Assembly (NCBI RefSeq): GCF_022539505.1
Contig: NC_061513.1
Location: 349,103,696 to 349,167,695, forward strand
Length of the DNA stretch: 64,000 bases
Reading direction: 5' to 3'
Source of the DNA: Lolium rigidum
Lineage: Eukaryota > Streptophyta > Magnoliopsida > Poales > Poaceae
The first letter of the stretch is position 1, and every line of letters starts with the position of its first letter. Made by a program: the position numbers and the translations under genes. Positions 1 to 11,811 of this stretch are shown piece by piece. Below the pieces are notes generated by a model that did not search any database, had not been told where the DNA came from, and saw nothing but the letters and a program-made list of their open reading frames with translations.

Positions 1-41
1 TGTAATTGGTATATTCGCGATATTAATATATGCTCGAAAAA
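1..41 (+). mobile_element. 3' tail of a LINE-type retroelement
   Basis: The first 40 bases read TGTAATTGG, then GATATTAATATATG and a CGAAAAAA tail. The same arrangement (TGTAATTGATATCG, GATATTAATATAT, ATCGAAAAA) ends the element at 12288-13069. This shared terminus suggests the window opens on the last bases of a 5'-truncated LINE whose body lies to the left. Only the tail is visible, so the family is not certain. Confidence 0.4.
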
Positions 42-1117
42 AGATGGTAGATTCTGTCATATTTTTACAGCCCTGAACATAAGGTATGTCGAGTTGAAAT
101 TTTACAAGGTAGTAAAACACAATAGTATCAACATCCAGCTTTATTTTCAGATTATTTTTAAAAATTAAACTGCTGATTTTGAATTTTTGAAAAACTGAGC
201 TGTACCTAGGTCAAAAATAATTGCTGGCAAACGTTGCGGCCTACAAATGGTCTATCCATCCTGAACCCGTGGGCTGCGTGAACAGAAACACAGAGCTCAA
301 CCTGGGCCTCATCTTAACAATAACCAAAGAAAAAATGGAGACATCAGAAAGACAGTTGGGGTCCCCTAGTAGGAAATATGGAGGCAGTTGCGAGTTGTGA
401 TATATCTTAAAAAAGAAGATGGAAAAAAGGCAATCAGCTCAGCTCAAAGATGGGAGGATGGAATAAAAGCTCACTCCACGTCTCCACATTCCACATAGAC
501 TTGGAATGCAATTCTTTCTGCTCTCAAATCTTTTCTTTGCAGCTGGTCAGTGCCAGTCAGCTGTATTTTGGTCATATAACAAATGCACTCCAAAGTTGCT
601 ATTATTGCGCAAAAAAAAAAAAAAGAGAAAACATAACTGCTTGGTGTAAAGGGAAGAGATATACAGTATCTTCTTTTTCTTAGCAGGCAATCAAAATAAT
701 AAAGAGCCGCCTTTCTTGAGATCTAGCACCATGCAAACATAATAAGGATGGTACAGAAGTGTGTATATATAAATATATATTGCCATGTGCGTAAGCAAGT
801 GAAAGCCTTTTTCCTCTAGCTGTTGTCTTGCTCCCTTAACAAACAGACGAGTAGGCAAAGGTTAACTAGTCCATGGCGATGCTCTTATAATCCCATACTT
901 TTAGCACTTGATCACAAACCACCAAAGGGAGGCAACCAACTGCAAAGCAGCAAATCACAAGTTCCAACGTACCAAGGGCCAAATCAACAACCATCCAAAA
1001 CAGTTTCATATTGTTGTTTCTCGTTCCTTCCCGTAAACAGAAACACCGTTCGAGAATTCAGGCCATGTTCACCAGATCAACGTGCACTGCGAGGTGGGTG
1101 AGAATTGATTTGCATAT
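42..1117. other. Intergenic; nothing recognised
   Basis: AT-rich sequence with an A-run near 611-624 and short open frames that look random. It lies downstream of the minus-strand DUF641 gene and may include long 3' flank of that gene, but no transcript feature can be placed. No transposon termini were recognised. Confidence 0.4.
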
Positions 1118-1559
1118 GAAATTGGTCAGAAATTTGGAGACAACATGCTTCGGATACTACCAGCAGCGTGCTTGCAACCATGAGTATTGCTTATGAATTG
1201 GAACACTAGATTGCTGATCCACCCCTGAGGGTTGAGCAAGCATGCCCTGCAACTAGGCACAAATTGCAAGACATCGTCCAGGTAAGAAAAGAAGAATAGA
1301 GCAAGAACACGGCATCATGGATCCGAACTGAAATGGCACTTATATTGTTGCTACTCTAAATTTGTATGGGTGATGAAATTAGTCAGAAATTTGGAGCAGC
1401 ATCAGCATTGCTCATGAACTGGAGCAGTGGATTGCTGATCCATTCTTGAGCAAGCATGAGCTGCAACTATGCCAAATTGCAAGACATCATCAGCCAGGTA
1501 AGAACAGAACAGAGCAAGAACACTGCATCATAGATCCTAACCGAAATGGCACTTATATT
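1118..1559 (+). repeat. Two-copy direct repeat 3' of the DUF641 gene
   Basis: Unit 1 (1118-1346) and unit 2 (1375-1559) both start with GAAATT-GTCAGAAATTTGGAG and both end with GAAATGGCACTTATATT. They share TTGCTGATCCA, GAGCAAGCATG, CTGCAACTA, AAATTGCAAGACATC and AGAGCAAGAACAC in the same order. Unit 2 is shorter by small internal deletions. The pair looks like an old local duplication. No coding content is evident. Confidence 0.75.
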
Positions 1560-1789
1560 TATGATCACATTTCTTGCTACATCCCTTAATAGATACATAA
1601 CCCCCCACCACCATGATCATCTTCATCTGTTCATCATCACCCGGACCGGCAACCGGCGAGAGACCTCATCGACGGCCGCCCCAAAATGGGGATTTTTTTT
1701 ACTTCTTCTTCCCCCATCGTCCGCCAGACGACGAACACCTGCTGCTAAACCGAACGACGAACACCGGTGTTGGTTTCTTAGAAACAACA

Positions 1790-3331
1790 TCACGGCCGCC
1801 GTCCGGGGCGCGACAGGTAGACGCGGCACTGGATGACCGTCCGGCCGACTCTAAACCCCGGCACGACGGTGAACCCCACGGTGCGGTCCTCGGCGGCGGC
1901 GGTGGAGAACGCCGCGTCGTCCGTCGCCCGCCCGTCGTTGACGCTCTCCATGTACACCTCCGCGAACCTCGCCCCCGCGCGCACCTGGAATATCGACGCC
2001 CCGTCCTCCCCGTCGCCGCCGTCGAAGGCGAAGAAGAGGCAATGCAGCAGCCAGACCCGGCGCGCCATCTCCGCGAACTCGGCGAACCACGCGCTCTCGG
2101 GGAACCCCGGGCCGGCGCTGACGATGCCGCGCTGCTCCTGGCGGCCGAAGAAGGCCGTCTCCATCCTGGCGTGCACCAGCGAGAGGTACTTGGCGCGGAG
2201 GAACTTGCCGAAGCCGCCCCAGCGCGCGCCGCGCGGGTCGAGGAAGACGCCGGCGGGGGCGGCCTTGAGGTCCGTGAACTCGTCGAAGAAGCGGCGGCGC
2301 TCGTAGAACTCGCGCTCGTCCAGGAAGCTGAAGTTGAAGTCCCTCCGGTGGAAGTTGGCGAACATCTTCATGGCGACGTAGGACTCGAACACGAACTTCA
2401 CGTCGCTGGGACGGCGTAGGGGGACGCCGGGGTGGACGGCGGCGGCGGCGGCGGACAGATCCCACCCGGCGGACTGCATCGAGGCGAGCATGGACTTGGA
2501 GAAGGAGCGGATGGATTTCACGGCGTGGCGGAGGGCCGTGAGGAAGTGGGTCGGGTTGAGGCCGGAGACGTGGAGCTCGTCGAGCGACGCGAGGGTGCGG
2601 CCCGGGTGGAGCCGCACCTCCATGGCCCGCTCGGCCCGGAGCTCGGCGGCGAGGGCGGCTTTGGCGTGCTCGAGGTCGGATTCCTTGGTTCTGAGCTCGG
2701 ACTCCAGCTTCCGCGCCGTGATCTGGTAGGTCTTGAGCAGGTGGCGCTGCTCGTCGGCGTGGGCGGAGAGGGCGGTGTTGCCCGCGGCCGCCAGGTCCCT
2801 GGCGGCGGCGGCGGGGTCCTTGAGGAAGCGGCGCTTGGTGTCGGAGAGGCGGGTGAGCTCGGCGACGACCGCGGCGTCGGCGGCCTGGATCGCCTCCGCG
2901 TCGTAGGGGTGCTGCGCGAGCTGCAGCTGCGCGTAGGCGGCTTTGACGGCGGAGACGCCCGCGAAGAGGGTCGCGAGGAGGGAGTCGGCCGCCGCGGCGC
3001 CGGCGGGGGAGGAGGCGGCCTTCTTCTCGGCCGCGTTGCGGAAGAAGGCGTCCAGGGTGTAGGCGGCGGTGAGGTTGCCCGAGAGCTTGAGCTTGCTGAG
3101 GGACGGCATGGTGGGGGCGGTGGTGGTGGCGTCCATGGAGGCGTCGTAGTCGTCCGCGGGGACGGAGGCCGGCGCGTCGGGGTCCTTGGGGGCGGCCCCC
3201 GCGGCGGCGGAGTCGGAGCGCTTCCGGCGGAGAAGCTTGGTGAAGGTGCGCGCCAGGTTGGCCGCCTTCTGCTGCTGGTGCTGGTGGTGGTGGTGCGTCG
3301 GCGGACGCGCGGCCGCCATGTGCGCCTCCAT
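1790..3331 (-). CDS. DUF641 family protein (GIL1 / IRK-interacting-protein-like)
   Basis: Single-exon gene of 513 residues. Residues 1-80 are low complexity, with a His/Gln run at 13-21 and a basic patch LLRRKRS at 33-39. Residues about 115-175 match the DUF641 core as I know it from Arabidopsis GIL1 and IRKI (SLLATLFAGVSAVKAAYAQL, then LQLAQHPYDAEAIQ, then LTRLSDTKRRFL). Residues about 190-240 are heptad-like and probably coiled coil. The C-terminus keeps the family signature VGFTVVPGFRVGRTVIQCRV (485-504). Family members act in light-modified gravitropism (GIL1) or bind the receptor kinase IRK. The role of this copy is inferred only. The first Met was taken as start; a second Met at residue 5 is equally possible. 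Very GC-rich, typical of grass single-exon genes, and with no frame damage, so probably functional. Known members are about 450-550 residues, so length is normal. Confidence 0.9.
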   Translation of the reverse strand: MEAHMAAARPPTHHHHQHQQQKAANLARTFTKLLRRKRSDSAAAGAAPKDPDAPASVPADDYDASMDATTTAPTMPSLSKLKLSGNLTAAYTLDAFFRNAAEKKAASSPAGAAAADSLLATLFAGVSAVKAAYAQLQLAQHPYDAEAIQAADAAVVAELTRLSDTKRRFLKDPAAAARDLAAAGNTALSAHADEQRHLLKTYQITARKLESELRTKESDLEHAKAALAAELRAERAMEVRLHPGRTLASLDELHVSGLNPTHFLTALRHAVKSIRSFSKSMLASMQSAGWDLSAAAAAVHPGVPLRRPSDVKFVFESYVAMKMFANFHRRDFNFSFLDEREFYERRRFFDEFTDLKAAPAGVFLDPRGARWGGFGKFLRAKYLSLVHARMETAFFGRQEQRGIVSAGPGFPESAWFAEFAEMARRVWLLHCLFFAFDGGDGEDGASIFQVRAGARFAEVYMESVNDGRATDDAAFSTAAAEDRTVGFTVVPGFRVGRTVIQCRVYLSRPGRRP

Positions 3332-4199
3332 TGCTTTCTCAGCTCAGCTCCTCCAGCTTGCGGCTGCTCTGCTCTGCTAGGCTTGGCTGTCTCTGCGGAG
3401 GAAGGAAGAGGGAGGGGATAAATTTCTGCAGGAATATTTGGGGGATACTGTAAAGTAAAAGCGGAGCGTGCTGGCCAACGTATAGTAGTCCTACTACTGC
3501 TGCTATGTGGTATGGCAGCAGCTACCGATGAGATGGGTGAGGTAGGCAGCAGTTTTAACTTCCACGGTAAGAATTCATTTCCCTGCCTGCAAAAAAAACA
3601 GGTGTTTCCACTTCTGCCAAACTTAGTGTGTCCATCTAAATAAAAAGTAAGCGTGTGGTAAATTCTTGTAAAAGAAGTGAGTGATTAATATTGACAAACC
3701 AAAGTACAGGTGGAAGAGTCGTATCCTTCTATAAACACATACTGAAACGTAACAAGTCGTGCTGGACGCTGCTCATAAAAGAGGACAGGATACGGTGAGC
3801 GCCTGGCTTCGTCGTCATCTCCTCTCTGGTAGAGTACGTTTCAGTTGGGGGCGCGCATTCAACCGTTGAATCGGAGACCCGCACCCACACGGGTACACGT
3901 GCCGACACGCCTGACCAAAGCAAAGAGCGACGCGTGATGAGCCTCTCTGCATTCGCAGCCGTGCTGCGCCAAAACTGCGGCTCGCTTCACGCTAGCGCGC
4001 GCAACAAACAACCTGCAACTGAAACCACACCGAGCCAAAGAAAAAATGTGCAGTGCAGCGCGACGTACGTATGAGACTGAACCATCACAAAAGAAATTGT
4101 CATTTTGCTCGGCCTAGATGGAAAATCATACTAGTACCATTTTACGTTTCCATAGACTTTCCACCAGCTAATAATACAAATTACGTTTCGAAATAAATG
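3332..4199 (-). promoter_or_regulatory. 5' flank / presumed promoter of the DUF641 gene
   Basis: This is the stretch immediately upstream of the minus-strand start codon. The 5' leader is CT-rich on the minus strand. A weak TATA-like AATTTATCC (minus strand) lies near 3416-3424, but I would not rely on it. No transposon termini were recognised up to about 4200, so the proximal promoter appears undisturbed. Confidence 0.35.
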
Positions 4200-5328
4200 G
4201 TCTAAATCAGTGGCGCAGCTTGACAAAAAATAGGGGGGGGCAAAAGGCAAAATATCAGCTTTTGATCAGCATTTGGGGGGCAAAAGGCTAAAAATTTCCT
4301 TCTTACGCTGTTCAAAAATGAAAATCTTCAGCATTTTGTACAAAGCGTGGGGGCGGGGGCGCTTCACCTCGCCCCGGACTAAGAGCATCTTCATCGGCAT
4401 TATCTAAATAGATGACGTCAGCATTGGCACGGAGCTATTGGGAAGCTGGCACATAGTCCCTTGAGACAGGGAGGGGTCACCGCCTTACGCGCGTTGACGA
4501 GGCACTTATCCTCCAGCGACTTCCACTTCGGACCCTGTGTGCCAACCCTCTTCTTCTCTTCTTCTTGTTCTTCGTGTTGGTAGTACAACCATGTCGCCCT
4601 CTTCCTCCTCTTCTTCATCTTCACCGATGAACTGTAGTGCGGGCAGGAGAATGGAATGGCGAGAAGGGGCAAATTAGTGAAATAGTTGTAAGGTTTGGAT
4701 TGGGTGGCTAGCTGGACCAACGGGAAAATTCAACGTGGCCGAAGGTGCCGACATCCCAGCCCCGACCGTTGTGGGCAGGGGTAGCGTCATAATACCGGCT
4801 ATTTTATTAGGCTATAAATCCCATTGTCTACTTATGGTGGGCGTTAGCGCGGGCCCAAAAAGGCGATTGAACCCTAATATGCACATGGGGTTGGTATTGA
4901 GGCCGCCGGTGGAGATTCTACAAGGCTGTATTTGGATTGTAGCTTGCTATTGCTTACCCAAATTTTTGGCTTAGGCATTCGGTTGGGTTCAAGTCAAATT
5001 CTTGGATCCGAGCCCATTTGTTGGTCATGCGTTTACTTTTTCCAGCAACTTTTGGCAAAACAGCGGCGGTGGAAACCTATGGCACACCCTGATTTCATAA
5101 GCCTCACGCCCATCCAACAACCCCTAAATCTCATATTAGAGTGGGCTTTTACGCTATAGAATCGTAGAAATGGTATGTGTTTAATAAAGCCGTATATTGG
5201 CGGCGCATCGAGTGCCTACGAAATCTGGATGCAGCCGTCTAAATCTGGACCCAGAATTGCATGAGCGCCTACTCTTTCAATTTTTCCGCTGTTTATCTCT
5301 ATGTCTACTCTATGTGATCCTTAAGATG
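4200..5328. other. Intergenic repeat-like sequence
   Basis: Near 4206 the text GTGGCGCAGCTTGAC followed by GGGGGGGCAAAAGG resembles a dispersed grass repeat. The GGGGCAAAAGGC unit recurs at about 4275, giving a small internal duplication. From about 4384 (GAGCATCTTCATCGGC) the sequence resembles the terminus of a DNA-transposon MITE, but no matching far end was found. No gene is supported. Confidence 0.3.
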
Positions 5329-5459
5329 TACTCCCTCCGTTATAAAGTAAGCGTCATCACTTTTGCTAAATACGGATATATCTAAATACGAAAATACATA
5401 TAGTTACATTCAAAACTGGAAAATAAAATGTGACACTTATGTTTAAAGCAGAAGTAGTA
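5329..5459. mobile_element. Decayed Stowaway-type MITE
   Basis: Starts TA-CTCCCTCCGTTATAAAG and ends about 130 bp later with GAAGTAGTA. The inner sequence shows the usual Stowaway complementarity: AAGCGTCATCAC near the left end against GTGACACTTATGTTT near the right. The right terminal repeat has lost the CGGAGGGAG consensus. The flanking TA matches the Tc1/mariner target site. Confidence 0.6.
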
Positions 5460-8309
5460 TAAAACTTGGGGCTATGAAAAAGGCTCTTCCTAGTCAGCTC
5501 ATCAGCAAGGAGTCGTGGCGACAAGACCAAACGAAACAGAGTGAGACAACCAAGACAACACCTCGGCTACCCAGGAACTCCATGCCTAAATCCATCCATC
5601 ATCAAACACCTACAACGAGGAGGAACCAATCTCCATTTCACATGGAAATGATGGGTCGACATGCATCTTCGATCTTGCGTTGAGGGGTCGGCACCCTACC
5701 AGCGTAGCAACGACACCTCCCTCTCAAACACCCAACAAACGATCGATCGTATCCCCGTCAGCCGGTCGCCACCATCCCCAGCCGACCAACGCACGCAAAC
5801 CACACCGGTGCAAATCAGATCGCCCTCGCCATCGCATCATCCCCCAACAGGGTTCAGGATTTGGTACATTTACTATGTTTAGGTGCGTGCGGCTCCATCA
5901 GTGACATCGACGTGGTAGGCCTCCACAAATCTAGTCTAATCTAATCTCTTCTACTCAACGTTAACCTTAATTAAGCTCTGAGCTCGCAGCCGATCAAAAC
6001 AAGGGTGAGGACACACGATGAGTGGCGGCTCTTGTTGACACACATGGCAGGGACCTAATAAAGCAGCCGGCCGGCTTTCGGATGATAGCAATGGTTCTTC
6101 CCTTGGAGCCTTGCTATAGTAGTACCATATTCATGAGCAGGTGTTGGCGCATTCATCAGCCGGAGGTGGCCTCCCAAAATTCAGGGTCATAAACTATGTC
6201 CTATACTTGATTACACCAAACATTTCTTGAAATGATGATTCTCGTACAATTTCCAGCTGGGTTTCGCAAGAAAGAACACATGCCATCTTCGGATCCGAGG
6301 ATTGTTCATGAAACAAAGTGCAAAGTCTTGATTTTCTGCTTTTTAAACCGTGTATTCGAAACGAGTTCATTATTATGAAACAATGTCAAAAAAAAAAAAA
6401 AGATTTTTCGAACGATGATTCTCCCGAGCTGGATTTCACGAGAAAGTGTACGCGGCATCCTTCGATCCGAGGATTTTTCATCTTATAAAAATTTCAAAGC
6501 CTTTCCTGTTTTGGACTCTAATTTTCATTAATTACAAACCAAAAGGAATATAAAACCTTGGTTTTCCATTTGCAAAGTCTTGGTAGTAAGTGGAGAAAAA
6601 TCACATACTCGTATTTTCCGCTCTATTATTGGGGGTTCGTCTCCGTCAGCGTTTTGAAGTTGTGTTTGTTTGAATATAAAAAATAAGTAACAAAACAAAA
6701 TAAGTGAAATCACCAAGAGACCCGAGCAACTCTAGATGACACCGAGGGCATGAGTCTCCGACCTCTCTCTCGAGGTCCTTTTAACGCCCTAGTTTACCCG
6801 TTCCGATGTTCCTATCCTCGTAAAATAGTAGTAAAACTGAGCGACAAAGTCCTAAGCTAGCATAGTCGCCTAGATTATCCCCGGAATCCGATGCTAGTCC
6901 AAATGTTCCCAAGGTTAATTATGCATTAGCCGATCTGTCTTTTACTGTTTTCACCAAACTAGACAATGGTATGAAAAGAAAAAAGGTGTCACGACACACA
7001 TTCCTGATGGGTATTTGGCTACTTGCAACACCAAGGAAAGATATGCTACCAGGATTTAACAGCACATTGCCGGGTTCCATTGTGCTGTCGCACTAAGCCC
7101 CGACTTTAGCTGCAATGATTCCTGCCACTTCGCAGTTAGTACAACCCAAAACATCTTTGTGTCCACCGCTGGGTTTTTCGTAGTAGGTGACTGATATCAC
7201 GTGCCTGTCTCTTTTTTCAGCAGGAATTTTTATGTCTTTTTGAGACATGGTACTAGTACTTGTTTGGCGAGAAAACATATGACAATACAATATAAGTCAA
7301 GAAAAGGCCTGCCTAACCTAAAACATTTTTTAGTCATGAGGTTTGACAGGAATTTTGTTTCAAGGGTACCCCATTTTTGTGTAACCCTGGAATTCACAGC
7401 CACGTTAGGGACTTGGCTGAAACTTGCGCATAAAAAATTGTCGGATGGTACAAAATGATGCGCTTCGTGTTCAGGCTAGAGGACTACTAATTGGCACTGT
7501 TTATTCCCCAGAAGACCATCAGAGTTCACGTGCAACTGCAGACCGCTGTTTCTCTCTACTACTATTCCATTCTTCGCATCCAAAGCGAAAACGATAAATC
7601 CAAGCTTAATTGATGTGGTGGCCCAAACTTAGCATGTTAATTAAGCGCCACGTTCATGCACAAGTACATCGCCTGTTTGGTTGGAGCTAATTATATAAGC
7701 CACTTCTCCTCTTGTTGACAGTATGATACCGCCGCACATGCAGGGAGGAAGAATACTACTAATAATGATACGCGCCAAAAGTCGGGTTAAGGTGTTTGGT
7801 TATTCTGCAATTGGGCAAGCAGGGAATAGATTCTGAAGAGCCAAATACATCCACCGGCAACGTCGATGGCACTACCGGAGTTATGCTACTAATACGGCCG
7901 TCTGCATTCTGTAATTGTCTGATTAGGCGAATGGTTTCTTCTTAACACGTACGTTGCAGCGTCAGCCGGTGGAATCTTACAGCATGCGGTGGCTAGAACA
8001 ATCTTAACCACATCGCCGGATAACAACATCTCCCAGCCGGCCTTCCTATAGCCTCCCTTCAGCATCATCCACCAAGGTTAGGAAGTCTCACTACTCACTA
8101 GTAAGGTGCGGTTGACGGATAAGCGGCTTTCGATATGTTAAGGGGGGAGGGGAGAGTCATTCCAGAGTTTGGTGAGAATGGTTGATAGAAATTTAGATTT
8201 TCCGGCCCCATGTAGCCCCCTCAAAATGCTTTGGGTGACGCCGGACTCAAAATCTCGCCGCCTCGACCACGACGAGATACCGCCAAAAAAAATCGTCGTC
8301 CCTCTTTAC
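5460..8309. other. Intergenic; one diverged direct repeat
   Basis: No gene is recognised. Two related stretches at about 6231-6309 and 6413-6484 share GATGATTCTC, AGCTGG-TTTC-C, GAGAAAG and GATCCGAGGATT in the same order, suggesting an old tandem duplication or two copies of one short repeat. The rest shows no termini or coding signal that I can support. Confidence 0.35.
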
Positions 8310-9828
8310 AATGCCGCCGTGCCGGTGAAGAAGCCGAGGCAGGAGTAGCAGCTCCCCCCCTAGCGTCACCAACGTCAAGTGTGCGGTGGACGTCGCTCGC
8401 TGGGCGATGGTCTCGAGTGACTGCCACGCGAAGGAAACCAAGGCCAAGGTAGCTATGGAGAAGATGTTGGAGGGGATCGCACTGTTTCCTCACGCCGGCT
8501 AGTACTGGCCCGGCCTTAGGGGAGCCAAGGTATTGTGCCATTGTCGTCAAGCAATTCCCCAGCCACCCCGGGGATGTTCCACGATGGGGTAAGAAAGAGA
8601 TGCTCCGTGTAGCTAACCCCAAGTCTGGTAACCTTTGCAAAATAGGTTTCTGACGTCACTGCCTTTCATGCCAAGCTTGACGCTCTTGCTCTTGCACAGG
8701 CGGTGGGTGGATCAATTTGTGTAAACGATCGCTTTCTATATCTCCCAATCGATGCAGTACTGCCAATCGTAGACTGGTGATGGGGGAATGAGATCTCCAT
8801 ACACCATACCCGTGACAAGGTTCTAGTCGACGTTCGAGTACCCCAACAACGATTCCCACGACGGCTTTAACCCAAACTCCTTCTTTGCGCCCACGCGCCA
8901 GTCTCGCCAAGCTCGAACTCTCATACAACACGGCTCGCCATTCATGTGGCAAGGCCCTCTCCCGTTCCCAGGTGCAAGCACTCAAGGAGCTAGGCCTGCA
9001 ATGTGTTCGGCTGAATGTTGTTGGGCAACTCCATCATGCAAGAGCTCATCCAAAACGATTCCCATGTAGCGTTTACGCAACAGGAGTTTAATTAGGGCAT
9101 ACGTCGAGCAAGAGAAAGTGGAGGAGTGGGGCAAGGAGGATGTTGTAGGGCAGCCGACGGCCCCTGCGGCGGCCAGGAAGAAGAAAGTTGTGAGGACACC
9201 TAGTAGGAACAAGCAGCAGAGGCCCTAAGTGGAGGTCCAAGGAGGACGAGTGCCTCGCTGGAGCATGGAAGGTGGTAAGCATGGACCTTCTCACATGCGT
9301 GAATCAAAACTCAGATACCCATTGGGTGAGAGTGAAGGTACCGCTTAACGAGTGCAAACTCATCGATTCCGACTTCAACACGATGCACATGGATAACAAC
9401 GAATCAAGCATGTCGCACCGTTGGGGCATCATCCAACAAGTTTGCAACAAATGTCATGGTATCAGAACCGAGGTCAGCAACCGAGCAGGTAGTGGCACCT
9501 CCATCGCCGACCAAGTAAGGCACATTTGGCTCATTTCCTCTCCGTTGTGCATTGTTAATTTGAGAATTGTGCCCATTTTCTTGTAGTTGATTCAAATGTT
9601 CCAATCCTACCATTAGGAGAATGGAAGACGTGGAGGTCAAGTTCATCAATATCTTCGAAAGTATCGAGACTTGTGAGAAGTGGGCCGAGTGGAGAGCAGA
9701 ACTCGCCAAGGGCCAAGTACGGCTTATTCGATCCAACTATGACGGCACTGGCGGCCTCAAAGGGGCGCCCCATTGAGAACAAGAAGATGAAGTTGGCAAG
9801 GGATCGGGCGTCTAGCGCCAGTGGATGA
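8310..9828 (+). pseudogene. Decayed PIF/Harbinger ORF1-like gene (trihelix/Myb + NAM-associated)
   Basis: Plus-strand reading recovers pieces of the DNA-binding accessory protein carried by plant PIF/Harbinger elements. At about 8838-9000 comes an N-terminal piece (PNNDSHDGFNPN, then LIQHGSPFMWQGPLPF). At about 9230-9470 comes a trihelix/Myb-type domain (WRSKEDECLAGAWKVVSMD, then NQNSDTHWVRVK, then MHMDNNESSMSHRWGIIQQV). At about 9620-9825 comes a NAM-associated C-terminal stretch (ETCEKWAEWRAELAKG and then GRPIENKKMKLAR). Stops and frame changes interrupt all parts, for example after PMW-type residues near 9066 and around 9500-9620. Such proteins act with the DDE transposase in the nucleus. 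The only transposase remnant in the window is on the other strand, 10-18 kb away, so the two need not belong together. Identification rests on remembered family patterns. Confidence 0.6.
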
Positions 9829-11257
9829 CGCATGGAGTTGTGTGTCCCACAAATCTTATGTGATTTGGCCGTCTTGCGATGATCTCAACGAGGACCTTTG
9901 CTCTAAAGTTTTGCTCCGGCGAGTGTCTCGTCTTCCCCTCTTGTGAGGCCCAGGTGGTCGTGCATGTGGCAGCGGATATCGATGGGCACAGAAGAACCTG
10001 AGGGCCTGGTAGTAATTTTGCTTTTAACAGTGTTCATTATATAATTTGGGGACAACTGTCCAAAATCTGGATGTTATTGTAGCTGTGCGTTTTTCTTGCT
10101 TAATATAATCCAGATTTTTTGGGTCTAAAAAAAGGGTTGCTGTCTTGCAGTGCCCCGGACGAGAAGCTGGAGTATAGTATTTTTTTTCAGAGATGTAGGG
10201 AGAAAGCTAGGTTTGGGGTTTCTGCAGCAACGGTAATGATACACGAGATTGGAATTGTATTGAGCGGGAAGAAGTCGACACCTCTCGCTGCACTTTCTGC
10301 AACTCATACTGTAGCTGTGCCGAAGCAAGGCTGCTGCAACGGGCTTTTCGCTTCAGAACAGCGTAACCATGGCTCTCACTGTTCAAGTACTCCTAGTCCA
10401 CAGTCGCATACTGGTCTAGGTGTACAGTTACTCGACCGACACTGCGGTGCAGACGGGGTTAACCTCCCAACTGTCATCATGGTATAAGCGAGTGGTAACA
10501 TCACTGCTGAAGTCAACAACGACGTACTTGTACAGTCGTACGTACGTACTCGTTCGCCCTCGCTCTACGTCAAGAGACAAAAGTCGGTGGTCCATGGGGA
10601 CGTGCGTTGCGGTAGACGTGGCGCGCAGTACGCAAGGAGTGACCAATCGTGCTCCTGAGAAAAGCCCCTTTTAGTTGGCCGTAGCCATTTACGAACGCGA
10701 CTACACGAATGGGGTTAGCTGCTGCTGTATGGGGTACTGCTGGTAATTTTGTTCGATTCGTCGAGGGGACGTCGCAATCTGTCTACAAGCTGATTGAATC
10801 AGCAGAGGTCCAATCAGGCACATGTGTTAGCTGATTATTAGCAGGAAGAGCGTCACCAAACAAACTAAACTAAACTACAGTTACAAATGTTTGTTGTTCT
10901 CTCTGAACCCAAAGGCCATATCTATATATCCCCACCCCCTCGTGTGCGCGATTTTTCAAACGGGCAAGATGACCTCACAGGCCATGCGAGACAGCAACAG
11001 AAAATATAATTATTCAGCACCTGGCCGACGATTTCGAGGCTGAAGAAGAGGCCTAATTTAATTTAAGTTCCTCGGGAACGAAGATGGTCTTTGCAACCGA
11101 AAATCAGAGGAGAAAACTGAACGGGGACGGACGAGCTAGCTGATCCCTACTTGGTACGAGTGTGCAACCGTTGTTTACCTTAATAATCTGAAGCAAAAAT
11201 GAAGAAGAAGCAGAAACAGGGAACGGAACCGCGTAACTGAATTCGCAGACGAGTTAA
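9829..11257. other. Intergenic; nothing firmly recognised
   Basis: Contains an AT-rich stretch near 10020-10130 and ordinary mixed sequence. Open frames at 10119-10487 and 10420-10674 lack codon structure or family resemblance. The part nearest 11250 would be intron 1 if the candidate exon at 11264-11520 is real. Confidence 0.3.
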
Positions 11258-11263
11258 ACTCAC

Positions 11264-11520
11264 CGGTGGATTTGAAGGGGACGACGAACTTGCAGGGCAC
11301 TCGCACGTCTGCTGGCGCCGCCGCCCTCTCCTCCTCTTCTTCCTCCCGACCTTCGTCTCGGAAGTGAGTCGTACGTGGTCGGCGCAGGCTATAGCTCGTC
11401 CCCTACGGCGCCGACCAGTCCCGTCCGGGCCAGAGAACGAAGACGCGGGCGGCGACGCGACGGGCGAATTGAAAACTGTGGAGGCGTGCTGTATTTCCGA
11501 ACCTAGCCATTGATTCCATC
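11264..11520 (-). other. Candidate 5' exon with splice donor, minus strand
   Basis: On the minus strand a GC-rich stretch ends ACCG|GTGAGT, with the donor at 11263-11258, preceded by an open frame ending VRVPCKFVVPFKSTG. Upstream, the complement of 11527-11541 offers an AAATAAATAG TATA-like box. No clear initiating Met opens that frame: the Met at 11520 leads to a 38-residue dead end. No further exon was recognised downstream, so this may be the relic of a truncated gene or a captured fragment. I do not recognise the protein. Confidence 0.25.
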
Positions 11521-11711
11521 GCCCCGGGTCTATTTATTTCGGAATCAATGCGGGATTTGATTGGACCGGAGTACCCTCGCGCCCGGGCCGGCCGTCGCGC
11601 CACGTGGATGGTCGGCGGTGAGGTTGGAAGGGAAGGGTTTGGTCAATGATTTCCTTCAGCACGATTTTGTTGCTGGGTTTTGGATTAAGTGTATAATATC
11701 CTTATTTATGA

Positions 11712-11811
11712 NNNNNNNNNNNNNNNNNNNNNNNNNNNNNNNNNNNNNNNNNNNNNNNNNNNNNNNNNNNNNNNNNNNNNNNNNNNNNNNNNNNNNNNNN
11801 NNNNNNNNNNN
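11712..11811. other. Assembly gap (100 N)
   Basis: Exactly 100 unknown bases, the conventional size for a gap of unestimated length. The right edge resumes with AT-rich text (TACTACTTTCATATAAAAATAAATG) that resembles the interior of a Stowaway-type MITE, ending near 11926 with GACAGAGAGAGTA. Confidence 0.95.

Noticed and set aside
1613..2419. Long plus-strand frame opposite the DUF641 gene (and similar ones at 1833-2306, 2432-3421)
   Set aside because: Mirror frames of a GC-rich gene. The minus-strand product has family similarity to its last residues; the plus-strand ones are Arg/Gly/Ala-rich without any pattern.
8221..8640. Minus-strand 139-codon frame at 8.2-8.6 kb
   Set aside because: Opposite strand of the Harbinger ORF1-like relic. 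No recognisable pattern of its own.
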